DNA of 64,000 bases from Eonycteris spelaea (GCA_003508835.1 PUFA01000068.1:2604001-2668000), one strand, 5' to 3'. Numbered from the stretch's first letter, positions 33,131-44,520 are shown. Numbers and translations: made by a program. Notes: a model not told the origin generated them from the sequence alone.

Positions 33131-34989
33131 AATCCATTCACAAAACTCCTGTAGATTACTCTCTAAAACATGGAAATTTGATTAGATATACACTCTGATG
33201 ATGGCTGAGTAGTTCCTATAAGACAAACACTCCAAATAACACTATAAACTATAGAAAAACATGAAAACAAATAACCTGAAGGCACTAGAGGGGAACCAAA
33301 AGCAGACAGAAAGTGGATAGGAGTCAGCACTTGGACAAAAGATATGTTGTGTGTGAGTTTCACATTTTTTATGGATTTTTGCCTGAAGGAAAGTCTCACT
33401 CAACACTAAGCAGGGCAACTAAACTCGGCAGAAGCTCGCAGTCTCACTGGATAGAAGAACCAGAGGAAAGCACTCGGGGTAACCATAGCAGCTATAAACT
33501 GGGGAAGGGGACCCATGAAAGGAGAAAGCAACTTCAGACCTCATCATATAATGATCCGTACTGGTCACTTTTGGATCCTGTTACTTTTAAATTAACTTAT
33601 TATTTATAGAAGATCCTAGAGAGGAAAGGTAAGAGAATCCTTATTTGATAATTACTTACTGAGTATCAATTATGTGTCAAGGACTATCCTTGGTGTTGGG
33701 GAACAAGGCATTAAAAAAAAATCTTTGCTTTTACTCTAGTACGTGAGTCACATGAAAGGAAAATAACAAATAGATGTGTAATATAATGGACAGGTGGAAT
33801 TTCAAGAATATAAAAGTCAATGTTGCTTGTCAAAATAAAACAAGGAAGAGAATATTTAAAACACAAAAAGTGGGCACTTACAGGAAGTCTTTTTTTTTTT
33901 AATTGAAAAAAAACTTTAGCTCATTCTAGATGCTTTAGATATTACCTTCAAATAACAAATGTTAATGGTGTAAGTATTTTGCATTTAGACACCTTATTTA
34001 CAATTAATTGTATGCTATTTTTTACCTGTAACATGCTAGAATACATTCTACATAGGTATAATCTAGGTTTTTGTGGCTGGGTCTCTCTATGGAGCTAAAT
34101 AACGTTTGACCAATTTTTAAAAACTTTGAATTGACTCGGTGTTCTGGTGTCATTTAGATAGGTATGAATTTACTTCTCTGTCACTTGGAGAAGGCACAAG
34201 ATATTATTATAATCAGAAACAAGCTGTAATGAAAATTTAGCTTCCATCTCTATCATCTCCCTTTAGTCTAATGAGATACTGCTATTATCTCCTGATGAAA
34301 CATTGTTCTACAAAACCTTGCCCTGCATGCAATTTCTGCAGACCTTACAGGAGCACTCTGAGCTCAAGCAATATTAATTTCCATTCTATCAGTCCATTTA
34401 TCTCCAAGTAATCATGTATTTTAAAGATCTTCAATTTCCTGTGAGTTGTATAGAAGTTCTCTTGCAGACTAATTCAAAAGAGTTGAATTTTAAAAAATAC
34501 TTTTAGTTGACGGTGCATTTCTTTTTTCGAAGAAGACTGCCTTCAACTTCTATTTTGAAAAGAGCATGTATGAAAAGCACAGTGCACGCACACTGTTAAT
34601 ATGCAATAACGTTGTGCCTTTTAGTGGACCTTAACTAAAAGGTTCATTTTATTTCTTAAGTTGGTTCATTAAGCCAACTATTATTCGCATTGTCAGTGGT
34701 CGAAGAGGGTGAAAGCACTTAAGGATGCTCAACACATGGAACAGAGTACCAACAGTCTTCAGTGAGCAGTGTTAGGATAAACCTTTGATCAGAGCAGAGG
34801 ATGACTGACACAATGTCATGGCACTGGGGGAGGTTACTGCAGACCTGTTCTGCAGGGAGGGCTCAGGACATCCCCTGCTCCTGCCCTGCCTGGCTAGGAG
34901 GAGGACGGTTCTCCCACTGCCAGTGCTTTTGCAGGTGCTCCCGGCCACACTACACTGCGTTCCCATATCTGAGCTGCCCCCCATGCCAG
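33131..34989. other. Intergenic; a short ancient-repeat phrase and two small hairpins
   Basis: ATTACTTACTGAGTATCAATTATGTG-like old-repeat text lies at about 33640-33810. At 34617-34642 the perfect 9-base inverted arms CCTTTTAGT/ACTAAAAGG occur, followed at 34659-34679 by AGTTGG/CCAACT. No coding evidence. Confidence 0.4.
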
Positions 34990-35135
34990 CCTCTCCTCCT
35001 TTCTCTGATTCTAACTAGCTTTGTTGCTTGGGTCAAGTCACTTCTCCTCTCTAGGTCCATTTCTCCCTCTGCAAATGGATAGGGTTGGACTAGACGAGAG
35101 GTGGGGTGACTTCAAACCAATGTCTGAAGGTCCTC
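34990..35135 (+). repeat. MIR-family SINE (MIR3-like)
   Basis: GCTTGGGTCAAGTCACTTCT, CCATTTCTCCCTCTGCAAAT, GGATAGGGTTGGACTAGACG and TGTCTGAAGGTCCTCTCCC resemble MIR3, with its GGACTAGATGAT-type 3' part. Confidence 0.65.
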
Positions 35136-35444
35136 TCCCTGCTCTTTCCCATCCCTATGACCCCAAGGCGGTTCACAAAAACTAAGCCTTGTCCTCCTGG
35201 GTTGGGGTTCAGCAGAGTGCCATTGGGGGCTAATGGGAGAAAGAGGAATGTCCTCATAAACCTCATGAACCTCAGCCTGTCTTCTTCTTCCTGAATTACA
35301 GAACCTTGTGGACTACTGCTGTGCTGTGGAAACCAAGGAAGGTGACAGTGGATGGTCCACCCACAAGGACATATGTAGGGAGGTTTGACACATAAACACA
35401 AGGCCAGGCTGGCTGTGGCTGGCCCCAATGTAGCCTCAGAATCA

Positions 35445-35600
35445 GGAGCCTTGGGCTTAAGAACTGATAAAGCAATTTAGTGTGCCTGTCCAGGGGAAAG
35501 TCACTTAACTCCAATCTTGTCTCCTCGTGGAACGGGGTTAGCCACCCTCTGCTAACAACTTGTAGGGTTGTTTGAAGACCAAAGTGAGGAAACTCAATCA
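35445..35600 (+). repeat. MIR SINE, diverged
   Basis: GGGAAAGTCACTTAACTCCA, CTTGTCTCCTCGTGGAACGG and TAGGGTTGTTTGAAGACCAA fit the MIR middle and 3' half. Confidence 0.65.
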
Positions 35601-35639
35601 ATAAACATCTTTTTTTCTTAAAGAGATAATATAAGCCAT

Positions 35640-35795
35640 AATGTGCATATGAATCACTTGGGCATCTTGAAAAAATGCAAATTCTGCTTCAGTAAAGTTT
35701 GGATAGGGCCCCCAATTCTGTATTTCTAACAATCTCTAGGGTGAGACTGGCTGATACTACTGCTGCTCAAATGCGCCACACACCAATGAGCAAGA
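35640..35795 (+). mobile_element. hAT-Charlie MER5-type element
   Basis: GTGCATATGAATCACTTGGG, ATGCAAATTCTGCTTCAGTA, GGATAGGGCCCCCAATTCTG and TATTTCTAACAATCTCTAGG are the MER5/MER20-type body. The terminal CAGTGGTTCTCAA ends are worn. Confidence 0.6.
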
Positions 35796-36276
35796 ATATA
35801 AACCACTAACATTTTTGAAAATAAAAATAATAAGGTATCTAAACCCCATCATCCTAACATTACACTACTTCTGATATTTTTCACTTAAACATTAGATCTT
35901 AAATATTTTTCGTGTTCCTGCAAATTATACAGACTACAAAGTTTCTGTAGTTCTTATTTTTAAATAGCTGTACAATATGCCTTAGTGCCCAAATAGCCAC
36001 TTCCCTAGTTGGGCATGAAGTTATCCTGGCTCTTGGGTTCAGTATAGGGTTGGACCGGTGGGTCCCCAAGAAGTGGCTGCTGAGGAAGCAGTGTGCTGCT
36101 GGGATAGCTGGAAGGCCTTTCTCGTGTCCTCCTGTTCCTCCCTAGGATCAATCTGTAGGAGTGGACTGGCTCAAGACAATGACTATCATGAACTCTTGTT
36201 ACTTTTGATGTATTATTCTTAAAGGCCAATAAAATGATAGCTACACACATATTTTGATTATTAAAAATACATGTTT

Positions 36277-36891
36277 TCCTTGCATACTGTTGGTAGGACT
36301 AAAATGGTGCAGCTACAATGGAAAAAAACATAAAGTTTCCCTAAAAAATTAAAAATAAAGCTCCCATATGATCTGGCAATTCCACTTCTGGTACTTACCC
36401 AAAGAATTAATTCATTGCAGCATTATTTACAACAGCCAAGGTGTGGAAACAACTTAACTGTCCACTGCCTGATGAGTGGATAAAGAAAATGTGGTCTAGA
36501 ACACAACGGAATATTAACCAGCCTTTAAAAAGAAGGAAATCCTGCCATACATGATGACATGAGTAAATCCTGAGAACATTATACTAAGTAAAATAAGCCA
36601 GTCACAGAAGGACAAATACCACAGGGTTTCACTTATGTATGGAATCTAAAAGTCAGATTCATAGAAGCAGAGAGTAGAATGGTGGTTGCCGGGGACTGGC
36701 AGGGGTGGGGATGGGGCGGGAAGTAGGGGGAAGTTGCTGTTCAACGGCGGCGTAATGTTTCACTTATGCCAGATGGGTAAATTCTAGAATCTGCTTTATA
36801 ACATTATGCTTGCAGTTAACCATACTGTATTGTACACTTAAAAAATTGTTAAGAAGGTAGATCTTATGTTAAATGTTCTTACCATAATAAA
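36277..36891 (+). mobile_element. L1 3' end (ORF2 tail plus 3'UTR), 5' truncated
   Basis: Contains the L1 ORF2 end (CATATGATCTGGCAATTCCA, TTACAACAGCCAAGGTGTGG, TGATGAGTGGATAAAGAAAA, ACTAAGTAAAATAAGCCAGT). The L1 3'UTR follows with a G-rich patch (GGTGGTTGCCGGGGACTGGC), TTGTACACTTAAAAAATTGT and a terminal AATAAA at 36886-36891. It is less diverged than the L1M pieces elsewhere, so it is a younger insertion. Frames are broken. It lies inside an older antisense L1. Confidence 0.9.
36691..36730 (+). repeat. G-quadruplex-prone tract in L1 3'UTR
   Basis: Six runs of three or more G (GGGG, GGGG, GGGG, GGGG, GGG, GGGGG) separated by at most seven bases. A G-rich 3'UTR is a known property of mammalian L1. 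Confidence 0.85.
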
Positions 36892-36902
36892 AAATCATGT
36901 TT

Positions 36903-37037
36903 GTTATAGAAAAGTATAAAAAATGACAATTACCTTTGTGATAATACCACTGCTGACAATTTGATTCTTTCAGTTTTTTTCAATCATTAATTTGTTCAAT
37001 AAACATTTATTGTACACTTAAAATGTTATCAGGTACC
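36903..37037 (-). mobile_element. Old L1M fragment, antisense, right side of the insertion
   Basis: GAAAAGTATAAAAAATGACA, ATTACCTTTGTGATAATACC and TTGATTCTTTCAGTTTTTTT match reversed L1M 3'UTR. The continuation on the left (36240-36262) is short. Confidence 0.55.
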
Positions 37038-37309
37038 ATGCTATGCATGGAGGATAATGCAGGCATTATGTACAAAATTATCTTTCAGTTTATCTATATA
37101 AAATTATAATATGTAATACTATGTATACATACATACATATATACTGATGTATGTATACAACATAAATATATACAAGATTTTTTTTAAACAATGTTTTATA
37201 GGAATAGCAAAAATATATGTATAGTCCTTAAATTGAGCCAAAGGAATATGAAACAGAATATGTGAGAACTACAAGCCATTTATGATGACAAGGACACGAA
37301 GTGAAAGAA
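37038..37309. other. AT-rich stretch with TATA/CATA repeats
   Basis: ATACATACATACATATATAC at about 37126-37145, otherwise plain AT-rich sequence. Confidence 0.6.
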
Positions 37310-37425
37310 GGAGACTGTAGCCGATGAAGGAATTGGTCTGGAGTTATGTGATTTGCTGGAGGTTATGCATCCAGGTGGAACAGGACTAGAACTCGGTTTT
37401 CTGACCTCTAGTCCTACGCCCTTGT
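37310..37425 (-). repeat. MIR SINE fragment, antisense
   Basis: TATGTGATTTGCTGGAGGTT, AACAGGACTAGAACTCGGTT and CTGACCTCTAGTCCTACGCC match the reverse MIR. Confidence 0.65.
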
Positions 37426-37960
37426 AACAGCATCAAGGACAGCAAATACACAGCATGGGTGTTGTCACTCCTTCAGACCATGCCTGTGGCAGATAGTGAT
37501 AAGTGATCACAGAACTCTTTCTTGCTGGGCCCAGATGCAGTTTCAGAAAGCTTCTCAATCTTACTGGTACCTGGGTAGCCATCAGTCACTCACAGGTAGC
37601 ACATATGCTGAAATATTTTTGTTATTCTAATGTACATCATCCCAGCTAGATGTTTTCCTTTGATGCCATTAGAAAAAGTCTTCAGAAGCAAAAGCTGCCC
37701 TTTCAGGCAGCCCAGTCTGGTGCATCTAAATCACTGTACCATGTCTGTGCCAGGTCATTCTCCTAGGGGTTTCCTCTTCAAGAAGAAGAGGAAGGTAGAA
37801 AAATAGGTCATTTATCCTGGGGTCTGGAAGTAAGCATTTTAATTTTTCTAAAACTATCCTAAAAGATTATCTTCTAAAGCGTTACAATGATCGAAGAAAC
37901 TTGGTATATTGGCAGTGCTTCTGGTGGGCGCGAATGAGAGGCTCAGTCTGCAATGCAGAT
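37426..37960. other. Intergenic, no recognised feature
   Basis: Unclassified sequence between a MIR and the TG microsatellite. Confidence 0.45.
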
Positions 37961-37991
37961 GTGTGTGTGAGTGTGTGTGAGTGTGTGTGTG

Positions 37992-38037
<46 letters not shown>
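37961..38037. repeat. (TG)n microsatellite, interrupted
   Basis: About 77 bases of TG broken by GA at regular points in the first half, then a pure run. Minus-strand frames with long His-Thr runs are shadows of it. Confidence 0.95.
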
Positions 38038-38039
<2 letters not shown>

Positions 38040-38394
38040 CTCCCACAGGTGACTGCAGGGACCTCCCCATGTATAGCGGGTAAAACGGAAGTAGGGAGGA
38101 CTTTTGTTTGTTTACATTTTGGAGGACAGCACATCTTCTACATTTTTTAAACTGTGATTATGCAAACTGACATTAGACATGTCGTCTCTTAATCCATATT
38201 ATAGATCAGAACAAAGATAGAGAAAGAGAGAAGAGGAGAAGCGGGAGGGGATACATATAGAAGATATTGGAGCTGGATCAAACACTAGCAGGAAAAGTAT
38301 TTTGAAGATAAGATATTTAAACTTTGGAAATATCATTCATCCAGGGCAAGTGAAGTCCCAGACACCCCAGTGAGCAATCTTTCTCTGTGCTGCT
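38038..38394. other. Intergenic with a short GA-rich tract
   Basis: 38214-38250 is almost pure purine (AGAGAAAGAGAGAAGAGGAG). The rest is unclassified. Confidence 0.5.
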
Positions 38395-38520
38395 ATTTTT
38401 ACATATCTTAAGAGTGAGGAAACTGAAGCTTGAAGAGATTACGTAGCCTGCCTGCATGATTCGGAGGCAGACCCAGAATTTCCACACTGGTCTCCCAGAC
38501 TCCACAGTCCAAGCTCTTAA
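38395..38520 (-). repeat. MIR SINE, antisense
   Basis: AGTGAGGAAACTGAAGCTTG, AAGAGATTACGTAGCCTGCC and AGACTCCACAGTCCAAGCTC: reverse MIR from the CTCAGTTTCC box to the 5' end. Confidence 0.8.
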
Positions 38521-39929
38521 CTATTATGATATACATCTTTTATCCTTGGGAAGACAAGAGGAAATTTCCAAGTCAGGCCTGAAAGCATAAAGTGTTTGAG
38601 AGAAGTAGTTTGGATAAGCATCAACATGTGTCTTGATATTATTTGGTTTGGGGTTGTTTTCTTTACTGTCTTTCTGGAAAAAAAATATAGGTAGTGGCAT
38701 CACGTGTACTAATCTTCTCTCCCCAGTTATTTGCATCTGGAGGTGTTTGAATAGCTGAGCCTCTGACATCATGCTTGCTACCTGTCATCAGGTGGCAGCT
38801 AACTGACTTATCTGTTTTCTAGGGATTCACTCTTGAAAATCTCATAGAGGGCTTGGGCCGAGGGAAAGTAGGTGGACCTGAGTGGCTGACACTTGAATGA
38901 CGACTCTTACCCAAGTCAGCCAAAAATGAGAATGAAATAGTCTGAGTTATGGTTCTTAAGAAGTAGAAAACTTTAGTACAAATGTGTTGTCCGAGGGGAG
39001 GGAAGACTCCAGGTGGGAGATGCCGTCAGAGAGCAGAAGTTGGGCGTAAGGAGAGGGTTCTGGGGATTGTAGAGAATGTCCCCACAGGGTCCAAACACAG
39101 GTGGGGCGGGTTACAGTACAGCATCTTAAATGAACGCTTGGAAGGCTAACTTCATCTCAGCGAAAAAAAACTCCACAACTCCATCCGTTATTCATGCAAT
39201 AGACCTTGATTGCTGATCCGCTCTGTGCTCAGCTCTGCTCTGGACTCCAGGCAAACAAAGGCAAGCAGCATCCAGTTTCCGCCTTGAAGGAGATGCCAGT
39301 CCTGGTTCAGTAGAGGGTGACAGACATGAGTCATGAGTTTCTCCCTTTATCTACTTTTCCTTGGAAGTGTCCTGGTTTTCATAAATGACCGTGGCTGGAC
39401 ATGCTATGCCTTTATGATAATATTTTATAATCGGTGGAAAACCAAAGGAATTACTGGAAGATGCCTTTAGTTATGGGAACAGCTGGGCTTCTCGGAATAA
39501 CACTGAGAGTACTACACCATGTGAGGATGGATCCGCAGCGTCCGACCAGGTTTCTCTGGAGGTGCAATTGCTTCTTTTAAATATCAACTTTAAATTCAGA
39601 CATTATGGCATGTCCATGAGCGACTGACTGCATGACTAGGTACCTGAGTGACCAGCTTTCCCCAAAGACTTCTGATTAGAAGCTTCCCAGCTTTGAAAAC
39701 CAGGCCTCATTTTTCTCAAAGTGCTTCATAACTTTTCAGATCAGTGACCTCCCTTATCTCGTTCCTTGGCTAGAAGGAGAAGACAGTCTGCCAACCTACC
39801 ATTTGCCTCTGATTCAATTGGTTTCAGGTACTTTTTAATAGTTAGATATTCTGTTGTGAGGTGATTTGGGTCAGAAGCCGCCAGTTCTTTCAGCTGCAGC
39901 TGCAGGAGTAGATGATCTGGTTGGTCTCC
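38521..39929. other. Intergenic, no recognised feature
   Basis: About 1.4 kb of ordinary sequence. An old-repeat phrase may lie at 39190-39320 (ATTCATGCAATAGACCTTGA, CTGTGCTCAGCTCTGCTCTG). Confidence 0.4.
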
Positions 39930-40460
39930 TCAAGCCAGACATTCACTGATTCTCCAAACATTCATCATGTGCTGTGCTGAGCCAGGGGCTATGCTACGTG
40001 CTTGGTACACAATGAACACAAAATACATGTGGTCAATGCCCCCATCTGTCAGGGAAGGGGTGACAGACATTAAACAAATGACTCCACACATTTTAATAAG
40101 TGCCAATAAGGAAAAAACTAAACTATGGTGAGGGTTTAATAGGAGTGAGCCTAATCTGGATTAGAACACAGGGAAGTCCTCCTTCAGAAAGAGACAATAA
40201 TGCTGAGACTTGAAGAAGTGGGCACCGGCCAGCCGAAGGGGTCAAAGGAAGAGATTCCAGGCACAGGAAATGGCATATGTGCAGATACTGAGCAGGAAAG
40301 AAGAGAATGTCACTTAAAATGTCAGAAGGCAATTATGACTGAGGCGTTGTCACGGTAAAGATTGACACAAAATAAGCACGGAGAGGTGGCTCCGGGCCTT
40401 GTAGCATCTGGTAGAGTGTGGGTTCATCCTGGTGGCGTGGCAAGTCACAGAAGGGTGGTG
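39930..40460. repeat. Ancient interspersed repeat, family not named
   Basis: CATCATGTGCTGTGCTGAGC, GACAGACATTAAACAAATGA, TAAGTGCCAATAAGGAAAAA, GAGATTCCAGGCACAGGAAA and CGGGCCTTGTAGCATCTGG follow in order the widespread old mammalian repeat with GTGCCAGGCAC at one end and GGGCCTTGTAGG near the other. I recognise the type but not its name. Confidence 0.6.
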
Positions 40461-40489
40461 TGATCTGCTTACATTAAAAAATGTTGGTG

Positions 40490-40790
40490 CAAATGAGCAG
40501 GACAAACAGAGACTCATGGACATGGACTATAGACTAGTGGTTATCAGAGGGTAGGGGGGTAGGGGGGAGGTAGACTGGGTAAAGGAGGTCAAACATGTGG
40601 TGACAGAAAGAAATCTAACTGTGGGAGGTGAACACACAGTGTAAATATATATATGCCTTACTGTTAAAGTGTACGACTGAAACTTGTAGCTTTTGTTAAC
40701 CAATGTCACCATAGAAAAATTAATTAATTAATTTTAGAAAACGAAATGAATTTAAATTTTTTTAAAAAAGTTTATTTAACCTAGCCCCTA
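40490..40790 (+). mobile_element. L1 3'UTR fragment
   Basis: CAAACAGAGACTCATGGACA, GACTAGTGGTTATCAGAGGG and a G-rich patch (40547-40569). Then TGAACACACAGTGTAAATAT, GACTGAAACTTGTAGCTTTT and GTTAACCAATGTCACCATAG, ending in a T/A-rich tail. The GTTAACCAATGTCACC phrase is one I associate with L1 3' ends of bats and related mammals. Confidence 0.75.
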
Positions 40791-41824
40791 TATTAAAAAA
40801 TAATGGTGAATCTGTGTATAGAATGAATCAGATATACATTTAAGAAAAACGCATTACATAGTGTGAGTCATTATGTATCTGGCTCACTTGCACTGTGTCT
40901 TGGGCAACTTGCTTTTCCAAACTCTATGGCCAGGGGGCATGGAAGCTGGGAGTAACCTGGGCACCTACATTTCCTCTTCCACCTGCCTCCTCCACCAGTT
41001 GTCCTGCCTGGGCCACTGAAAGTGGCTTACAGACCCTGCAATGAAGCATAAAGTGTCTGTGACCGCAGCAAAGGAAGGTCTTGAGGAGGAAACAAGAAAT
41101 CAAGTTTTAAAGATCTCACCAACTTAAAGAACAAGCTCTCGTCTTAAGCCGGTTCTCAGTGAAAGGAGTATGGGCTATAAGCATCTCAGGAAACATGTCC
41201 TTAGGGCCCATTGGTTCAGAAACATCTCTATTTTCAAAGTCATGTTTAGTCAGCCCCTTCCCTCTTCTAGCTCAGTTTTCTGATTTTCTCCCTCACAAAC
41301 CATGCATTCTTCGGTTATCTGATTTGCCTTTGTAATTTTTTTTAAACGACAAGTGACAAGTGAAAACATCTTGAAAAATCTGACCTTTTCAGTGTCACTT
41401 GTCATTAGTTTCCCCTCCCAATTTAATGCATGGCTGAGGCCTCCCTAGGGGTAATCATTTTCCCTTGACTTGTCAGAGTTAGCTTGATTTTCCTCTCTCT
41501 GCTCCCCTAGGCAGAATGTGGGGTTGCATAAAAGTCAGCAGAAGAGGGCCTGCTGGCAGGGCCAGGTCACTGAAGTAGGTGGTTGTTGAAAAGTGAGGGA
41601 CAGACACTTCTCAAGCTCACACTGTAAACATGGGTGTACTCTGTCTGCTAGTGTGCCTGGAAGTGGGGTGATGCCCCAGAATAACGTGTGACCTAATGTT
41701 CAGGACACCTGGGTTTGACTTCTTATCACTTCCTAGTTGATACTCTGGGCTGCAAAGAAATCAATATGTGTGAGTGTCTGTCACCATCGGACAATGGACA
41801 CAAATGCTCAGACACGAAAGGGCT
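40791..41824. other. Intergenic; contains a strong hairpin at 41348-41403
   Basis: No repeat or gene recognised. The hairpin is described among the findings. Confidence 0.45.
41348..41403. repeat. Imperfect inverted repeat (hairpin)
   Basis: GACAAGTGACA and TGTCACTTGTC pair over 11 bases. After a small internal bulge TGAAAA pairs with TTTTCA, leaving a loop of about 19 bases. Source unknown. Confidence 0.75.
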
Positions 41825-41935
41825 GGATGCTGTTTTCCCCATTTATAGGTGAAGGAATGAAGGTTCAGAAAAGTTAAGTAACCCAAAGACACACAGCTGG
41901 CAAGCTTCAATTTTTCAGCCTCTTAGAGGATGATA
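41825..41935 (-). repeat. MIR SINE, antisense
   Basis: TTTCCCCATTTATAGGTGAA, AAAAGTTAAGTAACCCAAAG and ACACACAGCTGGCAAGCTTC match the reverse MIR core. Confidence 0.75.
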
Positions 41936-42199
41936 AACACTGATTGATAAAGCAGGAGGGAGCAAGTTATACACTGTGTAACTTCCATGAAGACAATGTG
42001 GCATTATGTGGCCCATGAGGGCCTCAGGGAATACCTATATGTGGTCTCTAGAATGGGTCTTGGATCTCACCTGTTCCTAAGAAGTTTTCCTGGCAAACAA
42101 AATGTGTGTTGGGGACAGCTGTTCCTGGCCCATTCTTCCCAGCTTCAGTCACTCTGCTTCCCACCCCTAGTATGCATCCTCCGGTCTGTGATCAGACCG

Positions 42200-42395
42200 A
42201 TTCTCAGGAGCCCTCACCCCTCCCCTCCCAAGCAGTTCCCTCTGCCTGGAAAGTCTTGGCCTGCCTTGTGCCCACTTCCGAGGAGCTCAGATTCTTTCTG
42301 CTGGTCTCAGCATATGCGTCACATCTCCGTGTGGCATACTTATCTCCCATACAAGACTTAGGCCTCCCAGGACAGGGACCCGTGAAAGAATGACA
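42200..42395 (+). mobile_element. L2 LINE fragment, diverged
   Basis: CAGTTCCCTCTGCCTGGAAA and CCTCCCAGGACAGGGACCCG fit L2 features at the expected spacing; other parts are poorly conserved. Confidence 0.5.
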
Positions 42396-42551
42396 GGTGC
42401 TCAGCGCCACTTGACCTTCCTCCCAGAAAACGTGGAACAGGGGCCAGAGCTACAGCCAAGGTGGAATTCCCAAACCGACTCATTCTTTATGACTACATAC
42501 AATGGAACATGGAGTTTGTATGATCTCCAATTTAAAGAAAATGTGTATATG
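42396..42551. other. Intergenic, no recognised feature
   Basis: Short unclassified stretch before a microsatellite. Confidence 0.4.
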
Positions 42552-42625
42552 TGCGTGTGTGTGTGTGTGTGAGATATATATATACATATATATATCGTAC
42601 ATATGTATATCATATATATACCACC
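42552..42625. repeat. (GT)n/(TA)n compound microsatellite
   Basis: GCGTGTGTGTGTGTGTGTGA, then ATATATATATACATATATAT and further TATA-rich units. Confidence 0.9.
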
Positions 42626-43049
42626 CTTATAATATCAAATTGGCTTTAATCAGTCATGACAGCTTTTGAAGTCTTTTGTATACTATATTTCATGATGGTA
42701 ATAAAAAAGAATAATTCAGTTGCTCCATCTGGTTCAGTTTGGGAGCCTTCTTCATTATTATCTTTTTTAACATCCATGGAAAGAGAGGTGAAAACCCTTC
42801 TCCTCTTCCTCCCTGCACTATTGACATTATAAACATTCACCTAAATTATAACCATTAACTTCCCATTGAAAGAAAAGGTCTGCCCTGGGGTTTAAATTCC
42901 TAATTTACTGTGTAAGATGAGCTCCCAATTAAAGCCTTCCCATAAGTAAAACGGAGATTTGATGTTAAAGCACCTTCAGATAGTGGGGAGTTTTACGTAT
43001 AGCTTTATAACGCTTATCACAGTCTGATTTGAAGTAGAGTGTAGGTCTA
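42626..43049. other. Intergenic, no recognised feature
   Basis: AT-rich, unclassified. Confidence 0.4.
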
Positions 43050-43126
43050 TCAAGGAGGCTGGAAAATGTTGGTTTTATTTCATGTGGCTATGTGCCTGGC
43101 TCAAAATTGAGTCAGTGAGTAAGGTG
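43050..43126 (-). repeat. Left arm of a 77-79 bp inverted repeat pair
   Basis: The reverse complement of 44521-44599 matches this arm with five substitutions and one 2-base gap. The shared core includes GGAAAATGTTGGTTTT, ATGTGCCTGGCTCAAAATTG and GTGAGTAAGGTG. The text resembles an old LTR-like repeat with the phrase GGGAGGCTGGGAAATG, but the two arms are far closer to each other than to that remembered sequence. Confidence 0.85.
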
Positions 43127-43197
43127 TAACAGAAAGAAAAAGGACGGGCTGAGGGAAAAGAGCAGGAGAAAGCCGCTCTGGTCTTTTTCCACATTGT

Positions 43198-43218
43198 GCT
43201 GCTGCTGCCGCTGCTGCC
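43198..43218. repeat. Short GCT/GCC triplet repeat
   Basis: Seven tandem GCT or GCC triplets inside the spacer of the inverted repeat pair. Confidence 0.8.
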
Positions 43219-43264
43219 GATGGCAACGACCGTGATGATAATGCTGGCGATAGCAAGAGTTACC

Positions 43265-43470
43265 ACCGGTCGGTGGCAAGCACTATATCAAGCACCTTAT
43301 ATGCATGCCCCTTTTTACTGAGACAATTCTGTGAGGTACCTGTTTTCCACATTAAGTAGATGAGGGCCCAGGGTTATTAATTTATGTGACCTAGTTTACC
43401 TGACTTACTTTATGTGTCCAAGGTCTCAGTTCAGGTCTTTCAGCATGCTTTTAACCACTGAGCTATCTTT
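43265..43470 (-). repeat. MIR SINE, antisense
   Basis: AAGCACCTTATATGCATGCC, CAATTCTGTGAGGTACCTGT, CACATTAAGTAGATGAGGGC and TGCTTTTAACCACTGAGCTA span nearly the whole reverse MIR. Confidence 0.8.
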
Positions 43471-44520
43471 CCAAATGAGCCGACACTTCTTGTCTGTATG
43501 TGTAAATAATTGAATTAAATATTAAAAAAACATTTCACGTGTTCTAATTTAAGTTCATTTGCAAAGCAACCCTACTGGGACATGAGTCGGGTAAATGATG
43601 GTTGAAGTTAAAGATACACAAATGTAAGGGCTGTATGGGATAATGTCTGTTAACCAGGAAGGGTTAAAGAGAATTATGAGTTTTCAGTGTAACAACTTGA
43701 GGCAGGAAAGTGTTTGCATGTTTCGAGGAATTTCCCTTCCTCTGAGCCATTGGGTTTTTGCCAAGGCTGCAGGGTAGGCGCTGTATTAGCAGAAGTCCAA
43801 TTAGATCCAAGATATCTGCTCAGTCCCTGTGTAAAATTAGTCTGAGGAGGAATCACTTGGTAACAATTTGGAATGGTGTGTGTTAGAATAACAAGCTTTG
43901 TCTGGGTTGAGCCTAGAAATGGGTGACAGATGTTAATGATGAGCGACTGAACAGATGTTTGGGGAGAATTACAAAAAGGGTTTCTATCACAGAGGATCTA
44001 AACCTTAACCTTCCTGGCTGATGCTGAAAGGGGATCTTGTTTATGAAACATGTTCTTAAAAAACTGTTTGGCGGATTGTGACAAAGATGAATGACCGGAT
44101 ACTAAAATTTAAATTTGAAAATAAGGTAAATGGGAGTCCTTGTTTGTGTGCGTGTGTATATGTGTTTTCTTTGACAAGGATAAATGCCTTATTAAAAAAT
44201 AGGAAGGCTGAGTAAATCATTTCACTCTGCCTTCCCAATTTTTTACTCCCAACTGGAAGGAATGGGCAGTATTTGCTACTATACCTTAAGGCTCAACAAA
44301 ATTATTAAAATACCATCATTTATATATGTTCCAAAATATCTGCTCTATAATTACAATTGGAAAGAAAAGGTTTTCTGTCCAAACTTAATGGGTAGTTTTA
44401 ATTGGGGTCTCTGAGGATTACTTAAAGTTTTGAGGAGTCTGAAAAGTCCCTTGTTCAAAATAAGTAGAAACAAAGGCAGAGTTTAAAAGCTATACAGCTA
44501 CTATCATAAAACCAATCCCC
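43471..44520. other. Intergenic, no recognised feature
   Basis: About 1 kb within the spacer of the inverted repeat pair. AT-rich and unclassified; no transposase-like frame. Confidence 0.45.

Larger units (their letters stand above)
36263..36902. mobile_element. Target-site duplication bounding the L1 insertion
   Basis: AAAAATACATGTTT (36263-36276) and AAAAAATCATGTTT (36889-36902) flank the L1 and agree at all but two positions. The host resumes with GTTATAGAAAAGTATAAAAA. Confidence 0.65.

Noticed and set aside
36277..36891. Active L1 copy
   Set aside because: Severely 5' truncated and the ORF2 remnant is broken by stops and gaps.
37882..38134. Minus-strand frames with long His-Thr repeats
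   Set aside because: Direct shadow of the TG microsatellite in two frames.
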